Of a DNA stretch of 64,000 nt, positions 63,241 through 64,000 are shown piece after piece; position 1 is the stretch's first letter; every line of letters starts with the position of its first letter. The notes beneath the pieces were generated by a model. The model worked only from the letters and a program-made list of their open reading frames with translations, had not been told where the DNA came from and searched no databases. A program made the position numbers and the translations under genes. The stretch spans positions 62,001 to 126,000 of the forward strand of contig CALTTP010000005.1 of the NCBI GenBank assembly GCA_943912255.1, written 5' to 3'. Origin of the DNA: an uncultured Peptoniphilaceae bacterium (GTDB lineage: Bacteria > Bacillota > Clostridia > Tissierellales > Peptoniphilaceae).

Positions 63241-64000
63241 ATGTATTGTCCTGAATGTGGCGAGAAAATACCTGAAAAAGCTAAATTCTGCCCAATGTGT
63301 GGATTGAATATTTCAGAATTTTATAGATGTAAATTTGAAAGTCAAGAACAGAATTTAGAGGATAATATTGACAATACTCATAAAGACAATTTAAAAAGAG
63401 ATAGCTATAATGATAGAAAAGATGACAACAAGGGTATCTATGAAACAAAGCAGGAAAAAGCTAGACGCTTTGATGAAATCTTAAAAAATGCAGGTAAAGA
63501 GGAAACAAATACCAAAGAGGTGACAGAGAGTAAAGTAGACCTAGAGGAAAGCATTAGTTCCCAGGATCTACAAGATAATACGACCTCTCAAGACTTTGAA
63601 GAAGATAGTACAAGAGATGAAGAAGAAGCTGTTTTCCAAGAAGAAGAGAAGGAATTTAAGAAGGAAAATCCTGGAAGAGAATTTATTTTCCAAGAGGAAA
63701 GGGAAAGTTCGAGCCAGGACCAGTTTAAAGGTTTAGGAACTGCCTTTTCCAAAGTAAACAACCAAGCTGTGGACTTTATATATTCCTTTATAAAGAAATT
63801 TATAAAAGCATTGGAAGAACCGGGAAACTATTATAGGGATATATGTATAATCCTTTCGGCGCTTTTATTGTTAATTACCAATATTGAGGTTATAAGAAGA
63901 TCAAGTCCAGAGCAAACGCTCAGCTTTAATAGATTTCTAATAACCATTGTAGTATCCCTTGGAGCTTTAGCCATAATCATTTTAAAACCCTATGTGATTA
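63241..64000 (+). CDS. Zinc-ribbon membrane protein, N-terminal part (runs off the window)
   Basis: An open frame from ATG 63241 to the window end (253 codons, no stop). The N-terminal zinc ribbon is CPECGEKIPEKAKFCPMCG. A long acidic linker (~25-165) follows. Hydrophobic segments ICIILSALLLLITNIEV (~202-218) and FLITIVVSLGALAIIIL (~231-247) appear near the end. RBS GAGGTG precedes the ATG. This zinc_ribbon_2 plus TM layout is common in Firmicutes; function unknown. Confidence 0.82.
   Translation, partial: MYCPECGEKIPEKAKFCPMCGLNISEFYRCKFESQEQNLEDNIDNTHKDNLKRDSYNDRKDDNKGIYETKQEKARRFDEILKNAGKEETNTKEVTESKVDLEESISSQDLQDNTTSQDFEEDSTRDEEEAVFQEEEKEFKKENPGREFIFQEERESSSQDQFKGLGTAFSKVNNQAVDFIYSFIKKFIKALEEPGNYYRDICIILSALLLLITNIEVIRRSSPEQTLSFNRFLITIVVSLGALAIIILKPYVI

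Overview
The window is AT-rich (roughly one third G+C by eye). It carries a Gram-positive gene set: AGGAGG ribosome binding sites, many TTG starts, class C sortases with a VPKTG-anchored pilin-like protein, and lipoproteins. SelB, tRNA-Sec and a selenocysteine-containing radical SAM protein point to an anaerobic, selenocysteine-using Firmicute. Tissierellia/Peptoniphilaceae is my best guess; it is an inference, not something shown by a marker gene.

Layout. 1-3.4 kb: 3' end of selB, tRNA-Sec, an alanine/glycine:Na+ symporter and a ZIP metal transporter. 3.4-6.5 kb (minus strand): an M-box Mg2+ riboswitch and terminator, then mgtE and fumC. 6.7-10.3 kb: two small, highly charged proteins on either side of a decayed methyltransferase gene, a YdjY-like lipoprotein pair, and a secreted cell-wall-binding protein. 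10.5-17.1 kb: brnQ, a 164-nt imperfect palindrome, a DOPA-dioxygenase-like gene between two direct repeats, a hairpin-rich intergenic stretch, and pyruvate carboxylase. 17.2-23.2 kb: a capA / flavoprotein / HAD run, small exported proteins, and a membrane-anchored XRE regulator coupled to a broken secreted-protein gene. 23.5-30 kb: PPOX flavoprotein, cardiolipin synthase, DUF1624 protein, dCMP deaminase, threonine aldolase and murC. 30-34 kb: one pilin-like protein and three class C sortases. 34.3-41.5 kb: glmU-pth-mfd-prsA and HU. 41.7-45.4 kb: small unknowns, two rhodanese lipoproteins and thiol peroxidase.

45.4-50.7 kb is the most distinctive region. It is an eight-gene, tightly overlapping operon of the arsenosugar-biosynthesis type: two glycosyltransferase-like proteins, two TVP38 membrane proteins, an Fe-S protein, a C_GCAxxG_C_C protein, an AhpD-like protein, and radical SAM ArsS. 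ArsS reads through an in-frame TGA as selenocysteine (C-terminus GSS-U-GGSLS). A SECIS-like hairpin lies directly 3' of the TGA. The decoding factors SelB and tRNA-Sec are encoded at the start of the same window.

50.8-64 kb: a glucosaminidase with cell-wall-binding repeats, an ArsR-P-type ATPase metal efflux operon with a readable promoter and operator, a minus-strand ddl-murF-yaiI-ABC exporter operon, glycogen phosphorylase, an unknown protein, and the 5' part of a zinc-ribbon membrane protein cut by the window end. No rRNA, CRISPR array, intact insertion sequence or prophage was seen.
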